The notes under the pieces are model-generated. The model saw only the letters and a list, made by a program, of their open reading frames with translations, made no database searches and was not told the origin of the DNA. A DNA stretch of 64,000 bases from Rhizopus sp. PT2906. Its lineage: Eukaryota; Mucoromycota; Mucoromycetes; Mucorales; Rhizopodaceae. Positions 22,474 to 34,641 of the stretch are shown here, one piece after another. Position numbers and translations under genes: made by a program. The number at the start of each line of letters is the position of its first letter. Position 1 is the stretch's first letter. The DNA is taken from the NCBI GenBank assembly GCA_025529335.1, contig JAMYHX010000207.1:1-64000 (forward strand), in the 5' to 3' direction.

Positions 22474-24681
22474 ATGAGTAAAGCATCACGACCGTTAAAG
22501 AGAAAGATCAGTCCTGAAAACAAGGACTCACGACGTCCTCGATTAAACACGACTGCACCTCCACGTATTCCTGTTCGTCCGACGCTAACCAGCAGTCGTT
22601 CCTCTACACCTGAACCCAAAAAGACAGTGACAACAAAGAAGGTGCCTAGCTGGGATACCCGAGGACAGATGAACCAATTACAGACTAAACTGGAAGAGAC
22701 AGGAAATGAAGGTAATGACGAGCTTGAATCATGTATTTGTTTCTAAAAAATAAAGAATAGTGGATGAAATTGAAAAATTACAACATGATTTACAGTCCTC
22801 AGTTCAAAATCAAGACTCGATTCTACAAGAAGCAAAGCAAAAAGTGGCAGATTTGGAAACCACACTTTATGTAAGAAAAGCAAAACGCACAACTATCTTG
22901 CTTATTTTGTTGTAGGCCAATAAAGCGCGTCATGAAGAAGAGATCAATACCATCATTCAAAAATTTCATTTAAAAAGCAGAGAGCTTGTCGAACAGAATA
23001 AACGATACAATGAACAAATGCAGAGTTTAGATCAGGAACTGGATGCTTATAGCCAACGATACCAAGAGACATGTCATGTGTTGGAAGAAGAAAAGTTTGA
23101 AAATAATAAGCTTCGGGTCACGGCCGAAAAGACGTCGGCAGCTTATGCGGATGTGGATGCTGAACTTGTGACATTGAAAATGAGGCTTCAGGTAATATAG
23201 AATGCATTAGAAACGGATGATATTGATTTTTTTTTTATTATAGAGCTCGAGAACAGTCTTGGAAGAACGTGAACATGAAGTCAAGACGCTAGAACAGGAT
23301 CTAGCAGAGAAGAAACAGTTGGCACAAGAGTTGGAAAGTGTGTTGATTGAGGAGGAAACGAACCGTAGGAAGCTTCATAATACGATACAAGAATTGAAGG
23401 GCAATATTAGAGTCTTTTGTAGAGTCCGTCCACGCGTTGGTAAGATAAAAAGAAGAAAGAAAAAAAAAACACATACTTATGATGATATAGCCAGAGACAA
23501 AGGGTCGCAGTTGGCTGAAATCAATTATTCGGGTGAAGATCATGAGAGTATAGAGTTGCTTGAACAAGTATCGTCGACACTAGGAAAATCATCGACAAAG
23601 TCATATGCCTTCACATTTGATAAAGTGTTTGGACCAGAGTGTAATCAGGGCGAATGTTTTGAAGAAATATCACAGTTGGTCCAATCTGCCTTGGATGGAT
23701 ATAATGTTTGCATATTTGCGTAAGGAGTATTCTACTTTTAATAGAGAGTTTTTTATTGATTTGCTTTTATGTAGATATGGGCAAACAGGGAGTGGAAAGA
23801 CGTTCACTATGCAAGGACCGCCACAGCCAACAGAAGAAACATCTGGTATGATACCAAGAGCAGTACACCAGATATACGACGTTACCCAACAACTAAGACA
23901 GTTTGGCTGGGAATACACAATGGAAGGAACATTCTTGGAGATATACAATGAAACGATTCATGATTTACTTGGTGATACAGCAAGCTATGGCAAGATCAAG
24001 CATGAAATTCGTCACGAAAAGAACGGAAAGACTGTAGTGACTGATATGACTTCAGGTATATATATATATATATACGCACACATATATAAGGTGACAGAAA
24101 GGTTAACCTTTTATTTATATCAGTTCAACTCGATTCACCGTCCAAGGTAAAGATGATGCTCAAGAAAGCCAACCAAAATCGAGCTACAGGAGCTACGAAT
24201 TTGAACGAGAGATCGTCAAGAAGCCACAGTGTGTTCACGTTACAGCTTACGGGAGAAAATAAAAAGACGGGAGAACGGTCGTCGGGTATTTTGAATTTAA
24301 TCGATCTGGCTGGTTCAGAAAGACTGTCCTTATCTGGCTCTGTGGGCGATCGACTCAAGGAGACACAAGCGATCAACAAGAGTCTGAGTTCATTGGGTGA
24401 TGTTATACATGCCTTGGTCAACAAGAAAGAAGGAAGCCACATCCCATACAGAAACTCTAAGCTGACTTGGCTGCTGAGAAACTCGCTAGGCGGTAACTGT
24501 AAGACACTCATGTTTGTAAACATATCTCCTTTGGCTGAACACTTTAATGAAACGTTATGCTCACTACGATTTGCTACCAAGGTATACATATATAAATATA
24601 GATATATAAATATATCTCATAAATATTTAGGTTAATTCATGTCATATTGGAACTGTCAAAAAATTGACCAACAAACATTAG
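22474..24681 (+). CDS. Kinesin-14 (KAR3/HSET-type, C-terminal motor)
   Basis: A 612-aa minus-end-directed microtubule motor. Eight exons: 22474-22711, 22761-22870, 22916-23191, 23244-23439, 23491-23719, 23775-24055, 24124-24581, 24631-24681. Residues 1-75 form a basic Pro/Ser-rich tail, about 80-280 a coiled coil, and the neck ELKGNIRVFCRVRPR leads into a C-terminal motor. The order stalk-neck-motor defines kinesin-14. Nucleotide motifs are GQTGSGKT (P-loop), NERSSRSH (switch I) and DLAGSE (switch II). The family segment RNSKLTWLLRNSLGGNCKTLM is also present. The final exon adds a short tail ending LTNKH. The expected role is in spindle assembly and nuclear positioning. Confidence 0.95.
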
Positions 24682-25263
24682 TTTTATACATATATGCATT
24701 TCATTCTTGTGTACATAAAATTAAAAAGAAAGGAAATCTATTACAATTATGTTTTCCCGGGAGCAAAAACAAAGATTCCTATAACTTAGACATACTTTAT
24801 AAGTTTTTTTTTTTTTTTTTTGTTTCCCACAAGTTGACTGCAACGGAATTTAGCTACAGGACGTTTTTGAGCAGCTGTGGCTTATGAAATCTTTGCCTCA
24901 AATGAATGAGTAAGGATAATATAGGCATATGGGTAATACCATACAGCATCATATATTCTTTTTCAATTTTTGGAACATTTGGCATGGCCTTAACCTGACT
25001 ACCTTGGCCGGGAAAGCTGCATCTTATAGAAAAGCTCTTTCTCTGGGAGAAGAGGATAAATAAGAGAGGAAAATGACCTACTTTTTGTCATTCAATCTCT
25101 TTTTTTGAACCTTTTCCCACTTCAAAAGAGAAAAAGCTTTTCTGCAGCCTACTGGTTGGTATATGGTTATGATTGCTAGCCTCTCTCCTTATTATTATTA
25201 TTTATAAAATGTAAATGAAAAAAAAAAAATACCTTTTCCTTTTTTCTCTCTCTTTGTGAAATA
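24682..25263. other. Intergenic region, nothing recognised
   Basis: AT-rich spacer between the kinesin and the RCHY1-type gene. It contains a poly-T run at about 24804-24820 and a CT-rich leader directly upstream of the next start codon. No coding or RNA feature was identified. Confidence 0.5.
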
Positions 25264-26649
25264 ATGAGTAACCATCTTGAGGAAATAAGTAATTTGTCTG
25301 ATGCGAGTGACCATGAAGAGGATTGGCAAGATGCCGAAACTGAGCAACAACAACAACAACAACCAACGGAACAAGTGAAAGAAAGGAAGGTAGAGATTGA
25401 TGAAAGTAGTCTTCGAAAAAAGATTAAAGAGATTCAAGAAGATTCTAGTCTAAGTCCCAAAGACAAAGCCAAACGCATCCAGGTAAATGATGTAGTTTGT
25501 TTCTTGTACATAAATATTGAACAACGTGCATATATATATATAGAATTTGATGTCTCATGGGACAACTGAACCTTCATCGAATCAACAATTGCAAAACGAG
25601 ATTTACAGTAAAAGTTATCATGTATGTGTGTATGACTTGTTATATCCTTTTTCTAATATAAAATGTAGAAGGAACAAGAAAACATCTTGGGATGTAAACA
25701 CTATCAACGCAACTGCAAGCTGCAAGCCAACTGCTGCGAAAGGATATACACGTGCCGTTTCTGTCATGACGATGTTGAAGGACACAACATTGTGAGGCAA
25801 GTTTGTATATATGTTTGTTTATCACTTTTTAATAATAAGCATGGGTAGACATGAGACCAAGAATATGCTATGTATGCTCTGCTTGCATCTTCAACCAGCA
25901 GCTCAGCATTGCAGACAGTGTCATCAACAGATGGCTCGATACTATTGTGACAAGTGCAAGTTGTGGGATAATGATCCTCGAAAGGCCATCTATCACTGCG
26001 ATGACTGTGGTATCTGTAGACAGGGTAAACAAGAGGATTTCTTTCATTGCAAAAAGTGCAATATATGCATGGTTAAGTCTATGACGGACCATAAATGCAT
26101 CGAAAGGAATTTAGAATGCGATTGTCCTATCTGTGGTGAATACATGTTTACGAGTACAACCACTGTGATCTTTATGGTAATACAAGAAAATGATAATATT
26201 TATAAACATTAATTATGATATAGCCATGCGGACATTGCATCCATAAACACTGTTATACAGCATACATCCAAACCTCGTACCAGTGTCCAACTTGCTTAAA
26301 ATCGTTGGGTGACATGTCAGAGTACTTTGAACGGCTCGATAAGGATCTCGAGCGACAACCGATGCCTCCCGAGTACGACAAGTATATCTCTCATATCTTT
26401 TGTAATGACTGCGAAAAGAAGACACCGGCCAAATATCACTTCTTTTATCACAAGTGTGGTCACTGTGGTAGTTTCAATACGACTGTCCTCAAAACGGAAA
26501 ATACAGAAGAAACAGCCAGAGGAGAGTCATCCAATGAACAACAACCGTTGGAACAAGCCATGCAGAGACCAGGAATGAATCATGATCGAAATACCATGGC
26601 AGGACCAAGTTCTTCAAGAACAAATAATCCTGATTCAAATGAAGGCTAA
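25264..26649 (+). CDS. CHY/CTCHY/RING zinc-finger E3 ubiquitin ligase (RCHY1/Pirh2 type)
   Basis: A 392-aa RING-type E3 ligase homologous to Pirh2/RCHY1 and plant BRUTUS-like/MIEL proteins. Exons: 25264-25482, 25544-25621, 25669-25796, 25849-26176, 26224-26649. The acidic N-terminus has a poly-Gln run. The CHY finger (GCKHYQRNCKLQANCC, TCRFCHDDVEGH) is followed by CTCHY ligands (YYCDKCKLWD, YHCDDCGICR, FHCKKCNICM). Then come a RING (CDCPICGEYM to PCGHCIHKHC to CPTC) and a C-terminal zinc ribbon (FCNDC, HKCGHCGSFNT). The third intron starts GCAAGT, so it is a GC-AG intron; the GT alternatives break frame. The C-terminal 60 residues look disordered. Confidence 0.94.
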
Positions 26650-26805
26650 AACAGAAAAAAAATAAAAATCCAGGTTACACACACACGTCCTTTGTTCATT
26701 TGTACAAAATAACAATCTCATATGATGTCTTCACATTATTGTTTAAATGCTATTAAAAGTATAGTCTACAAGAAAATACAGGGATGACGTGTGAGAACAA
26801 TTGAA

Positions 26806-26814
26806 AGGGGGGGA

Positions 26815-26851
<37 letters not shown>

Positions 26852-26895
26852 CGGGAGCAATAGTATGAGCACGTTTTTTTAGTTTCCTCTTTCTG

Positions 26896-26943
<48 letters not shown>
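26806..26943. repeat. GA microsatellite and 46-nt poly-T tract
   Basis: A G/A-rich tract with (GA)n at 26820-26842 is followed by an uninterrupted T run at 26898-26943. CT repeats occur again at 27008-27022. The spacer 26650-27129 holds nothing else recognisable apart from the leader of the next gene. Confidence 0.9.
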
Positions 26944-27129
26944 CCTTCTTTTTGATGTTGTTCCTTTTTTCTCTTTCTATTGTTTTTCATTAAAAAATTT
27001 TTTTCCTTTCTCTCTCTCTCTCTTTTTTTTCTAGTTTTGCAGAAAATATAAGGTAGAAAATTTGTGTTTTCTACTTTCCCCTTTTTCTCTTTTCTCTCTT
27101 TTGTTTATATACGTGTATATATATATAAT

Positions 27130-28432
27130 ATGCATATACCATCTGGCTGTTCAAAAATAGAAAACTCATTAATAATTGATAAAATTAAAGGCTTAATATT
27201 TGGTGAGTTTTTTTTTTTTTTTTATATAGGACTGGATAAATTGCTTATATTTAATTCTTAGGTGCTATATTAGGAGATAGTATTGGCATAGCAACAGAAG
27301 GATTATCCAAGGATGACATCAAGAAAATCTATGGAAAAGGACCGGTACGATTTGGTATGGATGAGGATGGAATCCCTTTTATAAGAGATGAATATAGATC
27401 CAATTTTGAAGAAAAGTAAATACGGGAATACACACGCATTTGTATAATCTGACTTTATATTTAGTGACTTTGGTGATGACACAGAACAGATACTATTGAT
27501 CATTGATTCCGTATTAGAAAATAATGGCCACTTTCATTCAAAAGACTATACATCAAGATTATTAAGATGTAATAGCGTATCTATAGACGCTGTAAGGGTA
27601 TTTCTTAATAGAAAGAGCAAGTAACTTAGACTGTTTTTTTATTATAGCGAAAAAGAGCCCATTTGAAAAGCATGTGTAGTGCTCTCGTACGTGCTCCTTT
27701 ACTAGGCACACTAAAATTTTGGGATGGCACGAGTGTGATTGAAAACACCACAAACAGTTGCCGAATTACTCACTCAGACCCACGTTGTATGATATCATGT
27801 GTGATTGTTTCTATACTGATTGCTAGGTACAATAGAGAAAAAATTTAGTCTACATCTATCTGAACTCATCACATCCTAGACTTTTAAGAGGACAAGATTT
27901 AGAGATAAAGCAAAAACCTACACCTATACCCACCCTACTTCACCCTCCTCCCTTGACAGATTATTTTATAGACAGCCTTACGACAGATCAAACCTTGCAA
28001 GTCTTGGTACGAGACGTCATCGAAACCAACAAGCAGGTCTTTCACGGCTCCTATTGTGATACTTTCTTTGCATCTAAAGTAGACCAGGATCAGATGCTAC
28101 ACTATTATCATCAACTGCTCGCTTGCTGCGAACCCAGCTCGTTGACTAGCCTTCAATTGGATAAGTCAGCAGATGACGTCTTTAAATCGCTAGGGGCCGC
28201 CATATACTGCTTTACAAGAGCCATACCACCTCAAAGCGAAACAGAGTATTTCAAAAAAATAATCATGGACGTCATCATGCAGGGTGGTGAAGCTGACATT
28301 AACGCTACCACAACAGGAGCTATATTAGGTGCTAGATTAGGATACAGTCAATTACCGACTGAATGGGTGGTTGGGATGAGACGTTGGGAATGGTTGGAGG
28401 ATAGAATAGATGAATTTTGTGCATTGTTTTAA
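27130..28432 (+). CDS. ADP-ribosylglycohydrolase family protein
   Basis: A 361-aa member of the DraG/ARH family, which removes ADP-ribose from proteins or hydrolyses related metabolites using two Mg ions. Exons: 27130-27202, 27262-27415, 27465-27591, 27648-27826, 27880-28432. Family landmarks are KGLIFGAILGDSIGIATEG at the N-terminus, the first metal site DFGDDTEQ at about residues 76-83, and the second metal motif GGEADINATTTGAILGARLG near the C-terminus (family GGDxDTxA, here with AD). Substrate cannot be told from sequence. It ends with an amphipathic WEWLEDRIDEF helix. The CDS uses short codon-phase-consistent introns throughout. Confidence 0.9.
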
Positions 28433-30240
28433 ATAAACAACTTTATGAACCCTTATCATTGTCCATCTTTTTCCAAACAGGTTTTTGCTTTAAAATTGAC
28501 ATTGTACTCCCGTTAACATGGAGCGGGTTTTTGCCGTGGTTAAAAGAGAGAAGGGACGTTACACGCCACTTTCTTTTAAAGCCAGGGCCATATCGCGAGA
28601 TTTTTTTTTTTTACTCCACGTTGGACAAGTTTTTTTTTTCTTTTACAGGACTTTTTGGTAGGCCGGATGATCATTGTGCATCAAGGGGTGTAACATTGTA
28701 CATGTAAGCAGGTACACCTGTACTCTCTGTTATGCAAGAAAAAAAAAAAAGGTTTGATTAGCCTCTTTTATACAGTGCTTCTAACAAACAATGTCAAAAT
28801 GGATGATTTCTTGGCACTCGAAAAAAAAAAAACTACAAAAGCAGATGTTTCCCTTTTTTTGCAAGACGTGATGTTCTTCAATTCTTTATATTTAGCATGA
28901 GTACATTATTTGAAGATGGGACATGGAAATATGTGTGGCTGATGAGAATGACCCGATGGGGAGTGTATCGTTGATCAGGATGAATTTGTTGTTGAGGCGA
29001 TTGCAACTCATTCTGAATACTTAATGTACCCCTCTAGAGAGTCTTCACCAGCTAGCCTCCAATGTTGATAGAAAAGCCCAAAAGAAAAAGACATTCGTAT
29101 GACAGACACAAAACGTGATTACCTGCACTACAGCTATTCAGGATAAGGTTTTCGACCTAAAGATGGAAAAGTGTTCAAGCGCATCAACTGCAGGGAAACA
29201 TTTGAAGTATTCGCATTTGACGTGTTTGATATGAATCCTTATAATACTCTGTATCTTACTGTAGAGCATACGTTCTACTTTCCTCTATCGTATCTGGTAA
29301 GGATAAGTGTACTGACAATATTGATAAATAATCACATTGACCACATTAAATCATGCTGACAACGTCAGTTTTAGCATAGTCAAGTTTGAATGTGAAGCTA
29401 AAAACCATCGAACGGTCAATCTTGATCTGGTTCGATTAGGGAGGGTTTTGCTAAAACTGCTATTGATAACAACTCTTTGAATGGCAATCTTGCGATTCGC
29501 ATTGTTAGTAAGTTATAAGCGTATAATCTATTTGCGAAATTGATCTGTCTTTTCTTTCACCGTCAGGGCAAATGTGAATGTACCATTGTCAATCTGTGAG
29601 TGGATACCTAGTCTATTTGACTGATATGGAAGCCATGCTGCAAATATTTGAGGATCAAAGTGCATCAGGCTTTGGTGTGCCAATTGTCAACCGAAAGCAA
29701 ACATTGTTTACTTTGGAAAAAGTTGATTCCATTCTGGCAAAATCTCGTGACCGCAAGAGACAGAACGTCGTAACTCATTGTGATATTTGTGCTAATATAA
29801 TTGTAAAATAGTAAAGAGTCCGTAGCTAACAATTACTATGTTGTCTCCATTCCGGCCTCGAACGTGGTTATGTTCTTGGTAGCTTCTCCAAGCACAGTGT
29901 TGACTATATTGAACCCACGTTTGTGCTGATTTGGCTTTCAATAACAAGCTTGAATAAATAACCTTTTAGCATTTTGCCAATTTTGTCAATATGATATTTG
30001 CTGTCATTAAACTCTTTTTGAGAAAACTAAAAAAGGAAAGAATCGTTGCATGTTTATTTATTCTAAAGATACTTTTATTATAGTATCAATGTGTCTTTAG
30101 TTCTTTACTTTAGTAAATAGACAGCTTGGCGCATAAAAAGTTAGAATGCTCTATAAAAAGAAAATCGTGCATATATATATGGTGTGTGCAATTAAACAAC
30201 ACAAAAGCAATGCTGTACACATGAATGCTCCCTTTTGGTA
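28433..30240. other. 1.8-kb gene-poor region with degraded coding traces
   Basis: Poly-T and poly-A runs occur at 28602-28612 and 28739-28751. From about 29100 to 29815 several short open stretches lie on the plus strand, separated by stops and a splice-like site (CACCGTCAG at 29561-29569). One reads KVFKRINCRETFEVFAF, another a 77-codon frame beginning MYHCQSVSGYLVYLTDM. Together they look like a decayed gene or mobile-element remnant, but no family is recognised. Confidence 0.35.
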
Positions 30241-32654
30241 TTAATGATGTGGAGGTTGTTGATATGAAAAAGCGGAATAGGGGGTTTGATGATACATGGG
30301 CGTGACTATAGGATACGGTGTATTACTAGTACTTGTTGTTGTTGTTGTGGATGCAGAAGTGGAGGCAGGAGGATAGTAACTAAACATGTTTGCTGTCATA
30401 TTCGGTGGTTTTGACGTGTCTAGGATCATTTGTCCAAATAATGCCGAGTCATACAGGAATTCGCTACTGCTAAAATCAATTTCATTGCTACCCACACCAA
30501 GTTGTTGTTGTTGTTGTTGTTGTTGTTGAAGAGGTAATGGTGGTTGTTGTTGATTATAGTAAGGTTGAACATTACTGTCTATGAACGCAGGGGGATAGGC
30601 TAATTCTGAGCTTGTGGCAGGCATTGGCATGGGTTGGGAAAGAAGCCCTGTGTCTGTACTTGATACAGATGATGTCTTTGCAGCTGGACTGTTTATCTGC
30701 TTTAAGTTATGTTCATATTTCTTCTTTTGATTTTCTTCTTGTTCTTGTACATCATAGAGTCGGCTATGAGCTGCTAGCATATCCTGAGTGGTCAATGCTA
30801 ATCTCTCACCTACTGGCCAATAAGGACGTAATAGCTACGTAGTGTTTAAGAAAAAGAAAAGAAACTGACGAATAGGAATTGACTTACCTTTATTGTATCA
30901 AACAGAACAGCCAAGCCTTTGCTACTTCTATTATACAGTATCGGATCTGACGAAAATGTCGAAGTCATCAACACTGTCGCAAAAATATAAGCAGCGTATC
31001 CCATGTAAGGTAACACATTGCATCCACAAAAATCACGAAGTTTGCTAAACACCTCCATCGCAATGTCAACATGTGTTTTGCACGATGCGATACTTGTCTG
31101 TATTCTCTCATACGTCTCGATCGGTATCTCAGCAGATGACAGATCACTATATGCTAAGCTTCCTCTATGAAGCGAAAGCATGCCGGCACAATAAATGGCA
31201 TGTGAACAGAGCCAAAAGTTGATATAATTTTCGCTGGCCGTTTCTCTATACAGTTTTACATTGTCGGGAGTGAACTTGTAGATATCTGGCAAGTTCGTTA
31301 CCCAGAGTTCCATTCTTCTGTTTAGGTCTTCGTGCTCTTTAATAGGCGGCCAAATGACAGACGAGTAATCCGTTTTGGCTCTACTCATGTATTTTGCGAT
31401 ATCTCCAAATAGTTCCAAAATGCTCAAGTACTCCCCAATAGAGTCCATGAGTGGATCGTCGTCAATCAAGACCTTATCTACCGTATACGCTTGAAGTGGA
31501 TCGCGCAATATCTTACTCTCTGCTACTGTGGGTGGTCTAACATCATAATCGCCAATTTCAAATCCTTGTGGCCGGTTCGTACTGGTACTTGAAAATCTAT
31601 GTGTCGCAATAGTTCAATGTCACAAACATGTGGAAATCAAAAAAGGAAATAACTTTACTTGTCTATACAAAAGCAACTCCAAAAGATACGTCTTCGTAGG
31701 GCCATGGCAACATAATCCAAGGTTCCATCAGGTGCTGTAATCGGTGCCTTTAGGGTCTCTTCTTTATGTAGGCCAAGCTCTTGACACATTCTCACGGCTA
31801 TTCCCCCATATGTCCACGCTCTAAAAATTAATGTCAACGCCGATTCTAATTTTTTTTTTTTTGAATGGGCTTACTTTGACCCAGATGCTCTTCCATATTC
31901 TAAGCAAGACATGATTCCCCAAAACTGAAGATTGGCTATCGTTGGTTCCAAAAGAGATGCATTGATCAAAGAGGTAGCCTTCATGGCATACCTCTCACCT
32001 GCCCAATAAGGGGGATCTGTCCTTATGCTTGGATGATCTGAAAATCTGTAATAGATGAGTCACACAATGTGAGCAATGCGCTAGCTCTTATTGATTATAC
32101 CTTGCAGCAATAGCCATCACACTCCACAGTAACGGCTTGGACACTGTTCCATTCGCGATAGATTGTTTAAGTCTTGCACGATGAACAAAGGGAAAGACGG
32201 AATTGATGTATTGAAAAAAGAGGTCTATCAGATGAGTCACTATCTCTGGTTCAGGAAAATCATTATCCAAATCCTCTATATCTTGAACATTAGAATTTCT
32301 CTCTCTTTCTCTCTCTGTCTCAAACCTTTTTTATCATCCATTAAATTATCGTTTGTTGCTACCGTCAATCGTCTTTCGAGCTGTGCAAGTCTATCTTCCA
32401 ATAGTTGAACGTATCCTTTACGTGGTCCTCTCTTTTTAGATTCTGTGTATTCACAATTCAAGTTAGATTCTTGACAATGTAGACAATGAGGTTTGGTTCC
32501 GTCGCATTTGATCTTTTTATCTAATTAGAACCTTTTTTTTTTTCAAAATAGTTAACAGTTTCTCTTACTTTTTTCTTTCTGCAAAGAATACACGCTTGTG
32601 TAGCTCTCACTCTCTTTTTACCAAACATTGAAGATCCATTTTGGTATTCTTCCA
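30241..32654 (-). CDS. Zn2Cys6 fungal transcription factor with Fungal_trans domain
   Basis: A binuclear zinc-cluster regulator of roughly 670-680 aa. The N-terminal cluster is CILCRKKKIKCDGTKPHC then CESNLNC-type spacing (CHQC-like HCLHCQESNLNC), giving six cysteines, followed by a basic linker and a short coiled coil (LLEDRLAQLERRL). The middle homology region contains FFQYINSVFPFVHRARL, MSCLEYGRASGSKAWTYGG and RRRIFWSCFCIDK, the hallmark of the Fungal_trans domain. The C-terminus is Gln/Pro/Ser-rich with a nine-residue poly-Gln run, probably an activation domain. About seven introns are inferred; the second uses a GTTTGA donor (KK to DIEDLDND), and the first acceptor is AAAAAG. Target genes are unknown. 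Confidence 0.9.
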
Positions 32655-32727
32655 TTTTATTATACAAGAGAAAAAGGTATAATATAAAAATAAAAAAAAA
32701 ACTCGCAGAAAAAAGATCAATCTCCGC

Positions 32728-33887
32728 TTATGTCAAGCGGATATGCCTTGTCGAGTCAACCTCAGGAGATCCAAATTCCATATCCCAGAATCCAGGCGGA
32801 GTCGTCGCTCTTTGTCTATGTCTGTGTCTCGAATGGAGTTGAATTCGTTCGGAAGCCGTGTATTGAACAGTTTGATCGTGAACATCAGGAAGTGGTATTG
32901 TATCATAAAACTATAAGCTATTAATCTCAAGAATGTGTTGATTGATTGCTTACCTTTTCGCATGCTACACAGGTTTCTCCATGCATGTGGATTCTTTCAT
33001 GTCTAACACGAGTGGATTCTGTGGGTTCAGAAGATGTACTGATAGGAGGCTTTTCTAATGGTTGGAGCCGCGGCAGCTGTTCGATCACTTCATTTTCTTT
33101 GCCTGAAGAAGAAGAAGGTTGGGTATCTGATGGCTTTTGTTGTTGTCTCATCAACATTGAATTGATAGTATGTTGTTTTAATGGCTGTGGTTTTCTATAG
33201 TAAGGCTTCATCGCTGGTTTACTGTTGGAATGTATAGGTAGTTCTAGTTTCTTTTGTAGTTTTTGTATTTGATTCTTGTATGCTAAGTATGTATATATGA
33301 GTTGACTGATGTAAAATACAATCTCTTTATAATTTACATAGGATCGACATGGCTTGTGAATCAATCATGCTTGATTTCTCTGTCAGTGACGACTGTAGTT
33401 CACGGATCACATCTTGTAGTCTGTAGATCTCTTGATGATTTTCAGTGACTTGCTTTTCATAAACTATTATAAAAAAGAAAGCATTGGTATATGCGTGTGC
33501 GTTTAAAGTGTACAAATGCATACCTTGTATGTTGTTCCTTAGAGCTAAAAGTTGTTGATTATTCTCCTTGATGATTGTCTCTAATTCTGCCACTTTTCTC
33601 GTAGACTGTTCCTTTAATAATTGACTCTCTATTAAATGATCAATCGTTTTGTTCTTCTCCTATTGTCTTGTTTTACCTTCTAGTTCAAGCTCATTTGATA
33701 TCTCTGTATTGCTTTTATCTTGATATTCTTTCAACTTGTTTTCAAGGTCTATATCCAATATATTATGCATATATAAATCGACATGGTTGTATTGAATCTC
33801 ACCTTGAATCGTCTGTTGTTGTAGTCGAACTGTTATTCTTTCTCGGTCCAAATTCTTCTTTAGTCTATCCACTAAGAATGGTTCCAT
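32728..33887 (-). pseudogene. Sae2/CtIP/Ctp1 DNA-end-resection protein with an in-frame UAG
   Basis: A homologue of the Mre11-complex cofactor that starts resection of double-strand breaks. The C-terminus shows the family signature: HGETCVACEKFYDTIPLP (CxxC), then SRHRHRQRATTPPGFWDMEF, equivalent to the CxxC and RHR...PPxxFW box of CtIP. The N-terminus is a coiled coil (FLVDRLKKNLDRERI...), as expected for the tetramerisation helix. The middle is disordered (SSSSGKE, QLPRLQPLEKPP). The last intron uses acceptor CTTATAG (K to FYDTIPL). At 33660-33662 a TAG lies in frame between two coiled-coil segments that share the frame (NELELEGKTRQ / EKNKTIDHLI). The flanking GTAAAAC...AATAG is only 17 nt and splicing it breaks frame. 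It could be a sequencing error, readthrough or a true break. The spacing to divergent NAA30 is 172 bp. Confidence 0.78.
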
Positions 33888-34059
33888 TAGTTTCTCTCTC
33901 TCTCTCTCTTCAAACAAACAATAAGAAATTAACCTTCTGATTCTAAGCTCATTAAAAAAAGTTGCTACGAAAGAGAAGAAAGACGTGACTATTTATTGGC
34001 TGCATTTTCCTATTCTCTCCTTCTTTTACACTTTTGTTCATAAAAGAGAAAGAGAGCGG

Positions 34060-34632
34060 ATGTCAACGATCGAATATAAGCAATATGAATCAGAGTTGCA
34101 ACTTCCGGCTATTATTCATTTAATTGAAAATGACTTGTCTGAACCTTATTCAATTTATACTTATCGTTATTTTATACACAACTGGCCTAATCTATGCTTT
34201 TTGGTAAAGAAGAAAAAACAACGTAAAAGTACATGGACTGACTATATTAAAGTAGGCCATGGATGGAGATGAGTATGTAGGTGTCATCATTTGTAAAGTG
34301 GACAAACATAAAGACAGATTACGAGGATATATTGCCATGTTGGCTGTGGCCAAGACTCACCGAAAGAGATCGATTGGTTCAAGTCTTGTCAAGGTTGCCA
34401 TAATGGCCATGAAGAAGATGGGTGCAGATGAGGTACATTTATACTTATTAATGGACATTACTAATATTTATATATAAAGGTGGTATTGGAGACTGAATAT
34501 ACAAATCAAGGTGCACTGGAACTATATCAACGACTTGGCTTTATAAAAGACAAACGACTCTATCGATACTATTTGAACGGCGTGGATGCATTTCGATTAA
34601 AGCTATTTTGTAAAACCATGGTTCCTGAATAA
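34060..34632 (+). CDS. NAA30: NatC catalytic subunit N-alpha-acetyltransferase 30
   Basis: A 157-aa GNAT acetyltransferase that acetylates N-terminal Met-hydrophobic protein ends co-translationally. Exons 34060-34203, 34256-34432 and 34480-34632 total 158 codons. Family landmarks: LSEPYSIYTYRYFIHNWP near the start, GYIAMLAVAKTHRKRSIGSSL carrying the acetyl-CoA pyrophosphate loop (R/QxxGxG/A as RKRSIGS), and EYTNQGALELYQRLGF. The length matches Mak3/Naa30 cores. It is divergent from the CtIP-like gene, and its stop lies 9 bp from the stop of the convergent APP1-like gene, so the transcripts must overlap at their 3' ends. Confidence 0.93.
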
Positions 34633-34641
34633 ATTTATATA

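Noticed and set aside
29171..29811. Two small genes in the 28.4-30.2 kb spacer
   Set aside because: Stops interrupt the flanking coding-like sequence and no family or splice-consistent model was found; noted only as relic traces.
33645..33665. A 17-nt intron removing the in-frame TAG of the CtIP-like gene
   Set aside because: Too short to be spliced by known spliceosomes, and its removal shifts the frame into an early stop.
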